Shown: one piece after another, positions 17,860 to 26,933 of the stretch
Layout of the letters: every line of letters starts with the position of its first letter
How positions within the stretch are numbered: position 1 is the first letter of the stretch
Origin: Brevibacillus formosus
GTDB lineage: Bacteria; Bacillota; Bacilli; Brevibacillales; Brevibacillaceae
DNA: 64,000 nucleotides
Direction: 5' to 3'
NCBI RefSeq assembly: GCF_003013405.1
Contig: NZ_PXZL01000013.1
Coordinates: 124,001 to 188,000 of the forward strand
Notes under the pieces: model-generated
Databases searched by the model: none
What the model saw: the letters and a program-made list of their open reading frames with translations, nothing else
What the model was told of the DNA's origin: nothing
Position numbers and translations under genes: made by a program

Positions 17860-18438
17860 CTACTTAGTGGGCAAGGGGAGAGGGTGCCAATTCATCTCGC
17901 GTAAAAAATGACTCAGCTCAGTAAACTTGGCGATTCGTTCCTCACGTGTAAAAGATGCGTTAGCCCCACTGGTAGACGGGACGACAAACACATAGCTGCC
18001 CGACCAATCTTTTGTCCCAAAGTACTTGATTGGCTGAAGCCCCAGTGAAATGGCTTCTTTCTTTTGTCCGGTTGCGTGACGAAAAGCAGTAATTCCGTTA
18101 AAACAGATGACACGAGGCCGGTAAGTCTGGATCATTTGGAAGAACAGCTCTGCACCCTTGGCATAATCCTCGTTACGCAGGTCTGTTGCGGAACGGGTGG
18201 GGCGTGAGACTAGATCGGTAATACCATAATTGTAGTCTAAGAGGGTAGCGGTTTCCTCGGGCAAGAGCTTGTGAGGTGTCAGCCCGCCCTCGTACAAGCC
18301 GCGCCAAAACAGGTTGGCTGGATTGGCGTAGTGGAAACCCGTTGTAGCCGATATACGCCCTGGATTGATACCGCAAAATAAGACCGCTAAATCGCGGCGA
18401 ATGTATGTGGGCAACCATTTTTCTGTGAACTCGACCAA
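17860..18438 (-). CDS. mug: G/U mismatch-specific uracil-DNA glycosylase
   Basis: Monofunctional glycosylase (192 aa) of the Mug/TDG family removing uracil or thymine opposite G. The active-site motif VLFCGINPGRISATTGFHYANP is split here as LFCGINPGRIS and GFHYANPANLFWR; a substrate-binding VFVVPSTSGANASF follows near the C-terminus. The start is TTG at 18438, six bases after AGGAGGGG; the in-frame ATG at 18471 lies upstream of that site and is rejected. Confidence 0.92.
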   Translation of the reverse strand: MVEFTEKWLPTYIRRDLAVLFCGINPGRISATTGFHYANPANLFWRGLYEGGLTPHKLLPEETATLLDYNYGITDLVSRPTRSATDLRNEDYAKGAELFFQMIQTYRPRVICFNGITAFRHATGQKKEAISLGLQPIKYFGTKDWSGSYVFVVPSTSGANASFTREERIAKFTELSHFLREMNWHPLPLPTK

Positions 18439-18497
18439 AGCGAACCCCTCCTGTTTACCACATTGTAGCACATCAGTGAGCGCTTTCAGAGAGAAGC

Positions 18498-18524
18498 AAA
18501 AAAAGCTGCCAGACTCGGCAGCTT
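18498..18524 (-). terminator. Terminator after the 49-aa gene
   Basis: AAGCTGCCGAG-TCT-GGCAGCTTTTTTT on the minus strand. Confidence 0.88.
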
Positions 18525-18552
18525 CAGGTTATATTGGATCAAGTAACGGATC

Positions 18553-18702
18553 TTAGAGCTGGGGATGCGGATACGGCAGCACTTGCTGTGGCTCGTTGAA
18601 CGTGAATTGCTCCATTTCATTCCGGACGTATCTTTTCGTCTCGAATGGAACGACTTCTTGTTCTTCATTACCCCACAACCAATTCGACAGCATTTGTATC
18701 AT
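18553..18702 (-). CDS. Small protein of 49 aa, unknown function
   Basis: A GGAGGG site seven bases before ATG at 18702 and a terminator right after the stop support a real gene. The product starts MIQMLSNWLWGNEEQEVVPFE, has an aromatic N-terminus, acidic centre and a proline-rich end (QQVLPYPHPQL). No membrane segment or known motif. It may be an intermediate-sized spore or regulatory peptide, but nothing in the sequence proves this. Confidence 0.7.
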   Translation of the reverse strand: MIQMLSNWLWGNEEQEVVPFETKRYVRNEMEQFTFNEPQQVLPYPHPQL

Positions 18703-18846
18703 AAGGATACCCTCCACTTTGTGGAAATGTTTTACATGTTCATCATACTCCAGTTGAGGGCATTTTTGGTTGGGCAGGTGTGAATAAGGCGTGAAGAAAT
18801 CGTGGATAGAAAGTGAACAAAATTGAAGCGATTTCACAGGACGTCG

Positions 18847-18898
18847 AAAAAAAAGCGAAAAGAAATCCGCCTGTACGACGGACTCTTTTCGCTTTTTT
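18847..18898. terminator. Bidirectional terminator
   Basis: AAAAAAGCGAAAAGA..TCCG pairs with CGGA..TCTTTTCGCTTTTTT around CCTGTACGA; T tracts on both strands. It ends the SDR gene on the minus strand. Confidence 0.85.
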
Positions 18899-18910
18899 GT
18901 CATGTCATTT

Positions 18911-19630
18911 CTATGGATTGGTTGACCACAGTCCAGCGGATTTCACGAAAATGCGTTTGTTCAGCTTCAGCTGGCTGACCACGAACTCAGCAATATCCTC
19001 AGGCTGCATCGTCTTCTCAGGATTTCCGTCTGTCAGACCCAAGTCCAAAGCCAAATCGGTAGCTACCGTACTCGGCGTCAGCGCGGTGACGCGGATGTTG
19101 TGCTTGCGTACTTCAAGAGCCAAAGACTCCGTCAGGCCAAGTACACCGAACTTGGATGCGCTGTACGCACTGGTAAGAGGAGCACCTTTTTGTCCTGCGG
19201 TGGAAGAGATGTTGATAATGTCACCGGCGTTTTGCTCGATCATGCCTGGGAGCACCGCACGAGTCACGTAATAGACACCCATCAGGTTAACTTGGATGAT
19301 TTGCTCCCATTCGCTTGTTTCCAGCTCCATGAACTTGCCGAATTTGGCAACGCCCGCATTATTGATCAGGATATCAATCTGACCCAGTTCATTTTTGATA
19401 GAAGCAACAGCTGTTGTGACAGCCTCGTAATTGGATACGTCTGCGGTCGCAATCGCTACCTTGACGCCGTATGCTTCTACTTCCTTGGCGACTTGCTTCA
19501 GATTTTCCTCAGAGCGAGCCAAGAGACCGAGATGCACGCCTTCCTTTGCCAGGGCGATTGCAATTGCGCGGCCAATACCTTTACCTGCACCCGTAATGAA
19601 TGCGGTTTTTCCTTTTAGTTCGATAGCCAA
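18911..19630 (-). CDS. Short-chain dehydrogenase/reductase (3-ketoacyl reductase-like)
   Basis: Classical SDR of 239 aa with NAD(P)-binding TGAGKGIG near residue 14, the NNAGVAKFG motif, catalytic Ser in [10 protein letters not shown] and the YSASK tetrad segment. It is similar to FabG-type and sepiapterin-reductase-like oxidoreductases; the substrate is unknown. The start is TTG at 19630 behind AAGGAG. It stands alone between terminators. Confidence 0.93.
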   Translation of the reverse strand: MAIELKGKTAFITGAGKGIGRAIAIALAKEGVHLGLLARSEENLKQVAKEVEAYGVKVAIATADVSNYEAVTTAVASIKNELGQIDILINNAGVAKFGKFMELETSEWEQIIQVNLMGVYYVTRAVLPGMIEQNAGDIINISSTAGQKGAPLTSAYSASKFGVLGLTESLALEVRKHNIRVTALTPSTVATDLALDLGLTDGNPEKTMQPEDIAEFVVSQLKLNKRIFVKSAGLWSTNP

Positions 19631-19751
19631 ACGAAAACACTCCTTTTTCGAGACAATAGGAATCTCATGTATATTGTGCAGTGTACTAGCATTTATCCCC
19701 GGGGGGAAGGATGCACTTTTATGTACGTAGGTTACGAAAGGTAACTGTGTA

Positions 19752-19785
19752 AAACAAAATGTCCTCCCAGAGCAGGGAGAACATT
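19752..19785 (-). terminator. Terminator after M32 carboxypeptidase gene
   Basis: AATGTTCTCCC pairs with GGGAGGACATT, then TTGTTTT, on the minus strand. Confidence 0.75.
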
Positions 19786-19806
19786 GGATAGCAAGGGTAG
19801 AACTGC

Positions 19807-21327
19807 TTACAGCTTGTATACGTCTGTGTATTTTTTCTCAAGGTAATTCATTAAGTAGGTCGCATTTGTACCTTCGCCTGTAATCGCTTGAACGAGTTCA
19901 CGAGGGCTCTTCATTTTACCGTACTGATGGATTTTTTCCTTGAGCCACTCACGGATCGGGGCGAAATCTCCGTTTGCGATAAGCTCTTCGTAACCGGTAA
20001 TCTCATTCTCCATAACGTGGACGAATTGTGCCGCATACACATTACCCAGCGAGTAAGTCGGGAAGTAACCGATCATTCCGCCTGCCCAGTGTACATCCTG
20101 AAGCACACCCAATGTATCTGTCGGTGGCTCGACACCCAGGTATTCTTTCATTTTTTCGTTCCAGATTTTCGGCAGATCAGCCACTTGAATGGTTTGATTA
20201 ATCAAGCCTTTCTCGATTTCGTAGCGGATCATGACATGCAGGTTGTACGTCAACTCATCTGCTTCTGTTCGGATAAAGGAAGGAGTGACAGCGTTAACCG
20301 CACGATGCAGATCTTCTACAGATACGCCCTCGAACTGGGTAGGAAACGCTTTTTGCAGGTCCGCGAAAAAGTGATTCCAGAATGGCAGACTGCGTCCGAC
20401 CATGTTTTCCCAGTAGCGGGATTGAGACTCGTGAATCCCCATAGAGGTACCATCGCACAGTGGTGTGAATAGCAGTTCTGGATTAATGTTCTGCTCGTAC
20501 ATCGCGTGGCCAGCCTCGTGAATGCAACTGAAGAGTGCAGAATTGAAATCATTTTCAGCGTAGCGCGTCGTAATGCGGACATCTCCAGGGTTGAAGGTGG
20601 TGCAGAACGGGTGCGCACTGCGATCCATGCGGCCAGACTTGAAGTCGTATCCGATTTTCTCGAGGATATAACGGCTGAATGCTTCCTGGTCTGCCACTGG
20701 GAAGTTTTTCGTCAAGAAGGAGGTGTCTGGCTTGTTCGGAGAGTCGGCGATCGCTTTTACCAGCTTGACGGTTTTCTCACGCAAGGTGGCGAAGATCGGA
20801 TCGAGCTGATCGACAGTCATGCCAGGCTCATACATGTCCAAGAGGGTGTTGTACTTGTTTTTGCCGTCATGACCCCAATATTCGATGAACTCGAGCTGGA
20901 AGTTCACGATTTTCTCGAGGTATGGCTGGAACATGGAAAAGTCGTTGTTGGCACGAGCTTCTTCCCACACCGTTTCTGCCTTGGCGGTCAGTACAACGTA
21001 CTCCTGATGCCTGTCAGCAGGGATTTTTTTGTTGCGGTCAAATTCCTTTTTGCATTCCAGCACACTGTGACGGGTAATTTCATCCAATGTTTCGAGGACA
21101 GATGGCTCACTCAGCTCTGTCAAAAGCGCTTCCATTTCTTTAGACGTCGCCAGCTTAAATTGCTCGCCAGCCAATGTCCCGATGATTTCGGAACGGGCAT
21201 CCATTCCATTGCGCGGTGCTTGTGTAGCCTTGTCCCAATAAAGAACGTTCAGTGCTTGCGTGTAGCTGGTTATTTTCTTCACATAGTCACGGAATTCGGC
21301 CGTACGTGTTTCCACAGTCGTTGACAT
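19807..21327 (-). CDS. M32 (Taq) metallocarboxypeptidase
   Basis: Zinc carboxypeptidase of 506 aa, cytoplasmic, trimming C-terminal residues from peptides. The zinc motif HEAGH is at residues 270-274 with the third ligand in [16 protein letters not shown] and the [15 protein letters not shown] segment typical of M32 enzymes are present. Full length. ATG follows GGAGGAACCC. Monocistronic. Confidence 0.96.
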   Translation of the reverse strand: MSTTVETRTAEFRDYVKKITSYTQALNVLYWDKATQAPRNGMDARSEIIGTLAGEQFKLATSKEMEALLTELSEPSVLETLDEITRHSVLECKKEFDRNKKIPADRHQEYVVLTAKAETVWEEARANNDFSMFQPYLEKIVNFQLEFIEYWGHDGKNKYNTLLDMYEPGMTVDQLDPIFATLREKTVKLVKAIADSPNKPDTSFLTKNFPVADQEAFSRYILEKIGYDFKSGRMDRSAHPFCTTFNPGDVRITTRYAENDFNSALFSCIHEAGHAMYEQNINPELLFTPLCDGTSMGIHESQSRYWENMVGRSLPFWNHFFADLQKAFPTQFEGVSVEDLHRAVNAVTPSFIRTEADELTYNLHVMIRYEIEKGLINQTIQVADLPKIWNEKMKEYLGVEPPTDTLGVLQDVHWAGGMIGYFPTYSLGNVYAAQFVHVMENEITGYEELIANGDFAPIREWLKEKIHQYGKMKSPRELVQAITGEGTNATYLMNYLEKKYTDVYKL

Positions 21328-21513
21328 AGGGTTCCTCCTATAAAATTGTAATATTTTGGCGATTCATATGTAAGTCATGCAGTCAAAAAATTTTTACTAC
21401 TGAATATTATATCGGTTTAGCAAAAAATTACTAGGTGGATGCGGCACGCATTTGTCGGTATAATCGTAGAGGAAACGAATGTGTTACTTATTTGCGATGA
21501 CAGGAGAATGAAG

Positions 21514-23112
21514 ATGAGTCAATCCAATCCCCAATGGGAAAATGAGATAGCAAAACGCCGTACCTTCGCCATCATCTCCCACCCGGATGCGGGTAAAACG
21601 ACAATGACGGAAAAGCTGCTCTACTACGGTGGAGCCATCCGTGAAGCAGGGATGGTCAAAGGGCGCAAAAATTCCAAGCATGCCACCTCCGACTGGATGG
21701 AGATCGAGAAAAAGCGTGGAATCTCCGTTACGTCCAGTGCGATGGATTTTGAATACAACGGACACCACATCAACATTTTGGATACACCTGGTCACCAGGA
21801 CTTCAGTGAAGATACGTACCGTACGCTGACGGCTGCTGACGCTGCTGTGATGATTATCGACGTAGCAAAAGGGGTAGAGGCACAGACGATCAAGCTGTTC
21901 AAGGTCTGTCGTATGCGGGGTATTCCGATTTTTACGTTCGTGAACAAGCTGGACCGCCACGGAAAAGATCCATTCGAGCTCTTGGAGGAAATTGAGCGCG
22001 TATTGGGTATTCGTTCTTATCCGATGAACTGGCCGATTGGGATGGGCAGCTATTTCAGCGGCGTATTTGACCGTATGAAGTCTCGTGTCGAGCTGTATCA
22101 AAGCAATACACAGCACGAAGAGATTTCCTTTTTCCCTGTAGAGGGAGCAGAAGATCCATTGATTGGTGATCGCGTTGGTCAAGAACTGTGGCAGCAACTG
22201 CAGGACGAAATCTCCCTGCTGGATGTTGCGGGAGATGAATACGATCCGGAACTGATCAATAAAGGGCAATTGACGCCTGTTTTCTTCGGTAGTGCCATCA
22301 ATAACTTCGGTGTACAAACATTCCTGGATAACTTCCTGCAAATGGCGCCAGCACCTTCCGCGAAGAAGAGTACAGAAGGCTTGATCGATCCGTATACGAA
22401 CGCGTTCTCCGGCTTCATCTTTAAAATCCAAGCCAATATGAATCCAGCTCACCGAGATCGCATCGCTTTCTTGCGTATTTGCTCCGGCAAGTTTGAGCGG
22501 GGGATGTCAGTTAAGCATGTTCGTCTTGGCAAAGACATCAAATTGGCGCAGCCGGTACAGTTTATGGCACAGGATCGCGAAATAGTCGAAGAATCGTTCG
22601 CAGGAGATGTCATCGGTCTTTTTGACCCAGGCATTTTCCAGATCGGCGATACACTCTGTGTCGGAAAATCTTTTGAGTACGAAGAAATGCCGCACTTCTC
22701 GCCAGAGTTTTTCTCCAAGGTGATGGTGAAGGACGCGATGAAGCACAAGCAATTCCAAAAAGGGATCATGCAATTGACAGAGGAAGGAACGGTACAGTTA
22801 TTCCGTACCCATCCGATGGAAGAGCTGATTCTTGGTGTGGTAGGTGTGCTGCAGTTCGAGGTACTGGAATACCGTTTGAAAGCCGAGTACGGGGTAGACA
22901 TCATGCTGACGCGTATGCCGTATCAAATCGCTCGCTGGCTCGAAGGGGAGAAAGCAGACCTCGATGCTGTGAAGAACCGAACCGTTTCCGACCGTTATGG
23001 CCGTCCGGTTATGCTGTTTGAGAGCGAGTACCAGCTGCGTGTCGCAATGGATAAGTACTCGAATATCAAGTTCCACGAGAGTTCTCTTGGCTTGAAAACC
23101 GTTCATTCTTAA
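21514..23112 (+). CDS. prfC: Peptide chain release factor 3
   Basis: Translational GTPase (532 aa) that recycles RF1/RF2 from the terminated ribosome. G1 is SHPDAGKTT, G2/G3 lie in KRGISVTSSAM and DTPGHQDFSEDTYRTL, G4 is NKLDRHGKDP, and domain II/III follow to a C-terminal SNIKFHESSLGLKT. The start at 21514 (MSQSNPQWENEIAKRR) has AGGAGA six bases upstream; an ATG six bases earlier is too close to that site. A terminator at 23128-23160 follows. Confidence 0.97.
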   Translation: MSQSNPQWENEIAKRRTFAIISHPDAGKTTMTEKLLYYGGAIREAGMVKGRKNSKHATSDWMEIEKKRGISVTSSAMDFEYNGHHINILDTPGHQDFSEDTYRTLTAADAAVMIIDVAKGVEAQTIKLFKVCRMRGIPIFTFVNKLDRHGKDPFELLEEIERVLGIRSYPMNWPIGMGSYFSGVFDRMKSRVELYQSNTQHEEISFFPVEGAEDPLIGDRVGQELWQQLQDEISLLDVAGDEYDPELINKGQLTPVFFGSAINNFGVQTFLDNFLQMAPAPSAKKSTEGLIDPYTNAFSGFIFKIQANMNPAHRDRIAFLRICSGKFERGMSVKHVRLGKDIKLAQPVQFMAQDREIVEESFAGDVIGLFDPGIFQIGDTLCVGKSFEYEEMPHFSPEFFSKVMVKDAMKHKQFQKGIMQLTEEGTVQLFRTHPMEELILGVVGVLQFEVLEYRLKAEYGVDIMLTRMPYQIARWLEGEKADLDAVKNRTVSDRYGRPVMLFESEYQLRVAMDKYSNIKFHESSLGLKTVHS

Positions 23113-23127
23113 TTGAAAAAGAAATGC

Positions 23128-23160
23128 AGGGCCTCCCGATCACGGTGAGGCCCTCTTTAT
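23128..23160 (+). terminator. Terminator after prfC
   Basis: AGGGCCTC/GAGGCCCT around a loop, then CTTTAT. Confidence 0.85.
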
Positions 23161-23199
23161 CCATTTCACCAATTCCACCACTCATTTGGACAGCATGAA

Positions 23200-23709
23200 C
23201 TAGAACTCGATGGCAAAAAACTTGACCTCCTCCGTATCCTTTGAGAGGGTAATCATCCCTTTTTCTTGCAGGCCGATTTTCTTTAGAAGATTGGCAGAAG
23301 ACGCATTATCGGGGTTGGTGATTGCTACGATGCGCTTTAAGCCGACAACTTCTTTTCCGTGGGCAAGAACAGCAGAGGCTGCCTCATACGCGTAGCCTTT
23401 GCCCCAGTATGCGGGCAGAAACGCAAAGCCGATATCGACATCTTCCAACGAATCCCTCTTAATCAGTCCACATAAACCGATCGGAACATTTTCTTCCTTC
23501 AGCTCCGTCAAATACAAACCAAAGCCAAGACTCTCGTACATCGCGACAGCGCCATTCAAAATATAGTGGCGGGCGTCTTCCGTTGTACGAAGGCCACGAT
23601 CGCCAATAAATCGAATCCAAGAAGGCTCATTCATCAGTTTCAAGACAAAATCAGCGTCTTCGGCAGTTTGCCAGCGGAGGATGAGACGATCTGTTTCCAA
23701 CACTTTCAT
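23200..23709 (-). CDS. GNAT N-acetyltransferase, RimJ/RimL type
   Basis: Acetyltransferase of 169 aa with LETDRLILRWQTAEDADFVLKLMNE at the N-terminus (read as LETDRLILR), a GLYLTELKEENVPIGLCGLIKRD strand pair, the DIGFAFLPAYWGKGYAYEA acetyl-CoA-binding region and a NPDNASSANLLKKIGL motif. This is the usual layout of ribosomal-protein-alanine-type and small-molecule GNAT enzymes. The acceptor is unknown. Confidence 0.92.
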   Translation of the reverse strand: MKVLETDRLILRWQTAEDADFVLKLMNEPSWIRFIGDRGLRTTEDARHYILNGAVAMYESLGFGLYLTELKEENVPIGLCGLIKRDSLEDVDIGFAFLPAYWGKGYAYEAASAVLAHGKEVVGLKRIVAITNPDNASSANLLKKIGLQEKGMITLSKDTEEVKFFAIEF

Positions 23710-23738
23710 AGGAACGACACCAGCCTTTTTTTTATCAT

Positions 23739-24827
23739 TTATCCGATGATTTGCAGCTCTTTGGGAAAAGAAGTCAATACTTCTACGCCATCCTTCGTGA
23801 CGAGCACATTGTCTTCAATGCGGATGCCACCAATCTTCGTGTCATAAATGCCCGGTTCAATCGTGAAAACCATGCCTGGGATGAGTTCTCCTGCTGCCTG
23901 GCTGTGAACGTACGGAGCTTCATGAAGCTCCAGTCCGATCCCGTGCCCGACACGATTGATGAAAAATTCTCCATAGCCCCGGTCCCCAATGACAGCTCGT
24001 GCAGCTAGGTCAACCTCTGCGATCAGAGCCCCTGGTCGAACGGCCTGTATCCCCGCCAGATTCGCTTGCAAGACCGTATCGTACATGTCCAGCAATTCTG
24101 CCCCAAGTTGACCGACAGCAAATGTACGCGTCAGGTCCGATACATACCCATCGACATACACGCCTGCGTCAATCAACAAAACTTCTCCTGCCGCAATCAC
24201 CCGATCACCCGGGTCGCCATGGGGCAGTGCAGCTTTTTCTCCAGCCAGCACAATCGTTGAAAAGGAAGGGCCTTGTGCTTTTAGCTTTTTCATCTGGTAT
24301 TCCAGCTCTGCGACGACGTCCAGTTCCGTCATCCCGACGGATATCAGAGGGAGCGTACGGCGTAGGGATTCCTCCATGACCCAAATCGCTCGCTTGATCG
24401 TAGCGATTTCAGATGCATCCTTAGCCACGCGTATATTACACAGCAATTCTCCGACATCTACTGCTTCTGTAGCTTGCACAATCGATACAAGTGCCTCATA
24501 TGTTTTCGCTGTCAAATGGTTCTTCTCCACACCAATGTGAGAGAGGGGAGTTGGCAACAAATGCTGGAGCACGGTTAGTGCATCCTGTGAATCGTCATGC
24601 GTATAAATCATAATGGCCGGACAAGCCTCCCGTGCTTTTTCACCGTCCAGCAGTGGAACGAAGAGGAAGGGGGACTCGCCTCTCACCAAGACGAGGCCCA
24701 TAAAACGTTCATGTGGCTCTGTCAAAAATCCGGTAAAATAGTACACGTTTTTGGGATGCGTAATTATCAATGCGTTCAGTTTCCTGCTTTCCATATACGC
24801 GTGCAGCTTTTCCAGTCTTTCTTGCAT
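23739..24827 (-). CDS. M24 family Xaa-Pro aminopeptidase/dipeptidase
   Basis: Metallopeptidase of 362 aa (pita-bread fold) cleaving N-terminal residues before proline. The five metal ligands are seen: two Asp in DAGVYVDGYVSDLTRTF, His in GHGIGLELHEAPY, Glu in FTIEPGIYD and Glu in IRIEDNVLVT. The N-terminal creatinase-like domain starts LHAYMESRKLNAL. ATG at 24827 is six bases after AAGGGTG; a GTG three codons earlier overlaps that site. The upstream cupin regulator on the same strand may be co-transcribed. Confidence 0.94.
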   Translation of the reverse strand: MQERLEKLHAYMESRKLNALIITHPKNVYYFTGFLTEPHERFMGLVLVRGESPFLFVPLLDGEKAREACPAIMIYTHDDSQDALTVLQHLLPTPLSHIGVEKNHLTAKTYEALVSIVQATEAVDVGELLCNIRVAKDASEIATIKRAIWVMEESLRRTLPLISVGMTELDVVAELEYQMKKLKAQGPSFSTIVLAGEKAALPHGDPGDRVIAAGEVLLIDAGVYVDGYVSDLTRTFAVGQLGAELLDMYDTVLQANLAGIQAVRPGALIAEVDLAARAVIGDRGYGEFFINRVGHGIGLELHEAPYVHSQAAGELIPGMVFTIEPGIYDTKIGGIRIEDNVLVTKDGVEVLTSFPKELQIIG

Positions 24828-24876
24828 CCAGATCACCCTTTTTTATTGGTAGACAATGCGAAAAGCACACGTTGCG

Positions 24877-25428
24877 TTAGGTTCTAAAAATGACAGGCGT
24901 TAAAACGGACAGAATCTCGGCTTCTTCTACAGTGGAAGGATTGTACCACGTATGAAGGAGAGAGGAAGGGAAGTGGATCGTGTCTCCTTGTTCGAGACAA
25001 TATTCTGTTTCGTCGACTACGATGGTGACACATCCTTTAACGACGTAGTAAAACTCTTCACCGGGATGCTGAAACGCGACATGCTTCGTCTGTCCGGGTG
25101 GCAACACGTTGAGGAGGGGTTCAAGCGCCCTGTCGGGAAAATTCCCGCCGATTCGAACGTACTTCACAGGTGACCCTTCAATCTGCAACGTTTGACGCTT
25201 TGCAATGGGCGTGTGGTACGTGACATCTTTTTCTACTTCAAAGAAGTACGTAATGGGGACACCCAGGCATTCCGCAATTTTTTGCAGAGATGTAATCGCG
25301 AGCGAACTGTTACCACGCTCTACTTGTGATAAAAAACTGACGGAGAATCCTGATTTCTCACTCAAGTCCTTTAAAGTAAGCTCCTGCTGGATACGAAGTT
25401 CTCGTATTTTTTTGTAAACGTGCTCCAA
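24877..25428 (-). CDS. XRE-type HTH / cupin transcriptional regulator
   Basis: A 183-aa regulator with an N-terminal helix-turn-helix (IRELRIQQELTLKDLSEKSGFS, then SFLSQVERG) and a C-terminal cupin barrel (HPGEEFYYVVKG, LEQGDTIHFPSSLLHTWYNPS) expected to bind a small ligand or metal. Architecture as in MocR-unrelated PuuR/SutR-like regulators. Start TTG at 25428 behind AGGAGGTG. The gene is divergent from an MFS transporter across 170 bases that contain palindromic sites, so it probably controls itself and the transporter. Confidence 0.92.
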   Translation of the reverse strand: MEHVYKKIRELRIQQELTLKDLSEKSGFSVSFLSQVERGNSSLAITSLQKIAECLGVPITYFFEVEKDVTYHTPIAKRQTLQIEGSPVKYVRIGGNFPDRALEPLLNVLPPGQTKHVAFQHPGEEFYYVVKGCVTIVVDETEYCLEQGDTIHFPSSLLHTWYNPSTVEEAEILSVLTPVIFRT

Positions 25429-25460
25429 AAAGTCACCTCCTGACCAAAAACAATTACGGT

Positions 25461-25484
25461 ATTACAGTAAATATTACGGTAATA
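25461..25484. promoter_or_regulatory. Paired palindromic operator candidates
   Basis: TATTACGGTAATA (25472-25484) is a 6-1-6 palindrome; an overlapping imperfect copy TATTACAGTAAATA begins at 25460, and a further TTACGGTA lies just left. They sit in the divergent regulator/MFS region and are likely binding sites of the XRE-cupin protein. Confidence 0.6.
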
Positions 25485-25599
25485 CAAAAATAATTGCTAC
25501 ATTTATTCTGAATCTTCCAGCTTCTTTTCGTATCCTACTTGTACCATTGCCTTCATATACTGGCATAAAGACAGGCCGTTAGAGAGGAAGGGAATTGCT

Positions 25600-26748
25600 T
25601 TGAGAGCTCTCCTGTTAGTGGTTTTGTTTCTGGTTTCCTTTGACATGCACGCGCAGACGCCTCTTCTTGCGCCGTATTTAAACGTATTGGGTGTATCCGC
25701 TGCGATGATCGGCTTCGTGCTCGGGGGTTATGCGATCAGCAATTTGACAGGCAACCTGCTCGCTGGCCCTTTTCTTGATCGCTATCCGAAAAAATGGTTT
25801 ATCGCAGGTGGATTGATTTTGGCTGGCGTGATGCTGATTGGTCAAGGCATTGTGCAAAACACCGCGGGTTTCTTTACCTTTCGACTGATGCTTGGGTTTT
25901 TGATGGCGTTTGTATCTCCCGCTTGTTCTGCCTTGCTCGGAGAAACAGGGAAGACGGCACTTGAGCAGGGCGAAATTATGGGTAAAAAGGGATTGGTCCT
26001 TACCTCGGCAGGCATCGTATCCCCGGCAGTCGGTAGCTTTTTGGCGGTGCAATTCGGCTATGGTCAATCATTCGTGATTCTGGGCTACATGATGATCATT
26101 GCTGGCGTTTTCGCTTGGATGATGTTGCCTGAAAGAGTAGAGGTAAATATGTCGTCTACGCCACGAATCAAAGGTGGGGGCAAGCAAAACCTAACCGCCA
26201 TCTTGGAAAATCGAATGCTGTATCCTGCGTTTCTTGGGGGATTTGCGATCATTTACGCTCAAGGAACGATTATCTATGAAGTGCCTTTGCTCATCCAAAG
26301 ACAAGGGTTGTCCCCAGCCGTTACTGGCATATTGTTCAGCTTGAAAGGGTTGGGAGCACTTGCTATTTTGTGCCAGTTTTGGCTGCATCGCGTCCCCGTT
26401 GAGACGAGGACTTTTGCCGGATTGGGAGTTCTCAGCCTTCTTCTGTACGCCCTGGCAATCGGGTTGGCGATTCCGATTCATGTCATGATGTTTTTCTTCG
26501 GCGCGTGCTTTGGGATGCTGTTCCCAGCTTTTGCGACCGTCTTGACGGTACATTCACCCCGAGAGCTTTACGGGAGTGTGTTTAGTATTTACTCGGCGGT
26601 ACTGTCGATCGGAGCGGTATTGAGCCCAGTATTGGCAGGCTTGCTGGGGAATTGGCACCATTCCTACTTCATTGCGTTTTTTGTAACAGCTGGCGTATGT
26701 CTGATCGGGGGACTGCATCGATTCTTGTTAAGCGGGGTTCCACGCTAG
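25600..26748 (+). CDS. MFS transporter
   Basis: Twelve-span major facilitator (382 aa) with the loop 2-3 motif GPFLDRYPKKW and repeated hydrophobic segments. Start TTG at 25600, seven bases after GAGGAAGGGAA. It is transcribed away from the cupin regulator, so a small-molecule efflux or uptake role responding to that regulator's ligand is likely. Substrate not readable. Confidence 0.9.
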   Translation: MRALLLVVLFLVSFDMHAQTPLLAPYLNVLGVSAAMIGFVLGGYAISNLTGNLLAGPFLDRYPKKWFIAGGLILAGVMLIGQGIVQNTAGFFTFRLMLGFLMAFVSPACSALLGETGKTALEQGEIMGKKGLVLTSAGIVSPAVGSFLAVQFGYGQSFVILGYMMIIAGVFAWMMLPERVEVNMSSTPRIKGGGKQNLTAILENRMLYPAFLGGFAIIYAQGTIIYEVPLLIQRQGLSPAVTGILFSLKGLGALAILCQFWLHRVPVETRTFAGLGVLSLLLYALAIGLAIPIHVMMFFFGACFGMLFPAFATVLTVHSPRELYGSVFSIYSAVLSIGAVLSPVLAGLLGNWHHSYFIAFFVTAGVCLIGGLHRFLLSGVPR

Positions 26749-26757
26749 GAGGATACG

Positions 26758-26790
26758 GACTTTCTGCTAAGTAAGCAGGGGGTCTTTTTT
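26758..26790 (+). terminator. Terminator after MFS gene
   Basis: GACTTTCTGCT pairs with AGCAGGGGGTC (three G-U pairs), then six T. Confidence 0.75.
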
Positions 26791-26808
26791 CGTTTTCAAA
26801 ACAAAAAG

Positions 26809-26865
26809 TTGAGCATCTAGCCATAATCCGCTATAATACCCATTGTGATTATGATAATTATTCTC
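26809..26865 (+). promoter_or_regulatory. Sigma-A promoter with Fur box
   Basis: TTGAGC (26809-26814), 17-base spacer, TATAAT (26832-26837), and directly downstream a Fur-box-like GATTATGATAATTATTCTC (26847-26865), matching most positions of the 19-base consensus. Iron-replete Fur should block the start of the next gene. Confidence 0.82.
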
Positions 26866-26933
26866 AATGAAAACGCGGTCAAGTTGGCAGTTGTCGCTGC
26901 TTGATGGCATGACGCAGATGGAGGAACACACCA

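Noticed and set aside
20506..21324. 272-codon frame opposite the M32 carboxypeptidase
   Set aside because: Shadow frame with no ribosome binding site; the minus-strand enzyme has all zinc ligands.
21484..22452. 322-codon frame opposite prfC
   Set aside because: Covers conserved RF3 GTPase motifs on the other strand and starts inside its coding region with no site.
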